From JAUVIB01 sp964424545 (lineage in GTDB: Bacteria; Calditrichota; Calditrichia; Calditrichales; Calditrichaceae), in NCBI GenBank assembly GCA_964424545.1, contig CAYRJN010000085.1, positions 1 to 15,560 on the forward strand: a DNA stretch of 15,560 nt, read 5' to 3'. Position 1 is the first letter of the stretch. Each line of letters opens with the position of its first letter. A model generated the notes under the pieces. It worked only from the letters and a program-made list of their open reading frames with translations. It was not told the DNA's origin and searched no databases. Shown one piece after another: positions 15,177 through 15,560 of the stretch. The position numbers were made by a program, and so were the translations under genes.

Positions 15177-15560
15177 ATGGCCTCTCGTTTTATAGGAAAA
15201 GTAATAGATAATTACCGTATACTTGAAAGCCTCGGCGTCGGCGGCATGGGTGTAGTCTTTAAAGCTATAAATATTAAAATAGACAAACTTGTCGCCTTGA
15301 AAATGATTGCGCCACACATGGCGATGAATGAAAAATTTATCCGCCGTTTCCAAGCGGAAGCCATAGCGCTGGCCAAACTAGCCGACCCCAATATCGTAGC
15401 CATCTATGATTTGCGTTCCGATGATGATCAATGGTTTATCGTTATGGAATATGTAAACGGTAAAAATATTTCCGATATTATCAGAGAAAAAGGCGCTTTT
15501 TCCATTTCCAGATCGGTGTCTATAGTTAAGCAAATATTAACAGCCGTAGGACACGCCCAT
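15177..15560 (+). CDS. Serine/threonine protein kinase, N-terminal 128 residues (runs off right edge)
   Basis: This is the amino-terminal lobe of a Hanks-type protein kinase. It opens MASRFIGKVIDNYRILESLG and has the glycine-rich loop GVGGMGVVFKA, the ATP-anchoring lysine in VALKMI, the alpha-C glutamate in FQAEAIALAKL, DPNIVAIYD, and the hinge WFIVMEYVNGKNISDII. The fragment ends at AVGHAH, just before the expected HRD catalytic loop, so activity cannot be judged. The common xHPNIV motif is LADPNIV here, lacking the histidine. AGGA lies 7 bases before the ATG. In related bacteria such kinases often carry C-terminal TPR, PEGA or sensor domains; none can be seen here. Confidence 0.93.
   Translation, partial: MASRFIGKVIDNYRILESLGVGGMGVVFKAINIKIDKLVALKMIAPHMAMNEKFIRRFQAEAIALAKLADPNIVAIYDLRSDDDQWFIVMEYVNGKNISDIIREKGAFSISRSVSIVKQILTAVGHAH

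Overview
The window is AT-rich bacterial DNA with dense coding regions and even more AT-rich gaps. Gene content points to the Bacteroidota/FCB side of the tree: a Bacteroidota-style ECF sigma / FecR / STN-containing TonB receptor cascade, a GWxTD-domain exported protein, an LVIVD propeller joined to putative-Ig repeats, and an NhaC antiporter with an exported N-terminal domain. Ignavibacteria-, Calditrichota- or Marinimicrobia-like lineages would fit. This is inferred from protein families, since there is no rRNA or other marker gene here.

Layout. From 1 to 12403 every gene lies on the minus strand. Reading that strand in the direction of transcription: (i) 12403-10097, a GWxTD protein followed 6 bases later by a Gfo/Idh/MocA oxidoreductase with a GHIERFNP motif; (ii) 9756-6595, a compact trio of a SufS-like class V PLP enzyme, an AlaX-type tRNA-editing protein and a small C-terminal CxxC protein that overlaps the AlaX gene by 4 bases; (iii) 6500-3516, a 994-residue secreted protein with a seven-bladed LVIVD propeller and seven Ig-like repeats, followed by a very clear intrinsic terminator; (iv) 3003-1, ECF sigma factor, FecR-type anti-sigma and the first 412 codons of a TonB-dependent receptor that runs off the left edge. 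On the plus strand are an NhaC-family Na+/H+ antiporter (12926-14833) and the first 128 codons of a Ser/Thr protein kinase (15177 to the right edge).

How the genes work together. The sigma/FecR/receptor set is a complete cell-surface signalling design: ligand binding at the receptor is passed by its periplasmic STN domain to FecR, which controls the sigma factor. The PLP enzyme/AlaX/small-protein trio looks co-transcribed, but no known pathway joins the three. The GWxTD/oxidoreductase pair is also tightly spaced, with no established shared role.

The four longest intergenic gaps carry most of the unexplained structure. A 16-base motif (GTATCSGAATTTCAAA) occurs once in each of three gaps, always upstream of a minus-strand transcription unit. 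A second 19-base motif is identical in two of those gaps. There is also a 77-base element with 9-base terminal inverted repeats, and a cluster of nested inverted repeats before nhaC. No CRISPR array, tRNA, rRNA, transposase or known defence system was seen. The most unusual items are the repeated intergenic motif family and the PLP enzyme/AlaX/CxxC trio; neither is shown to be a new system.
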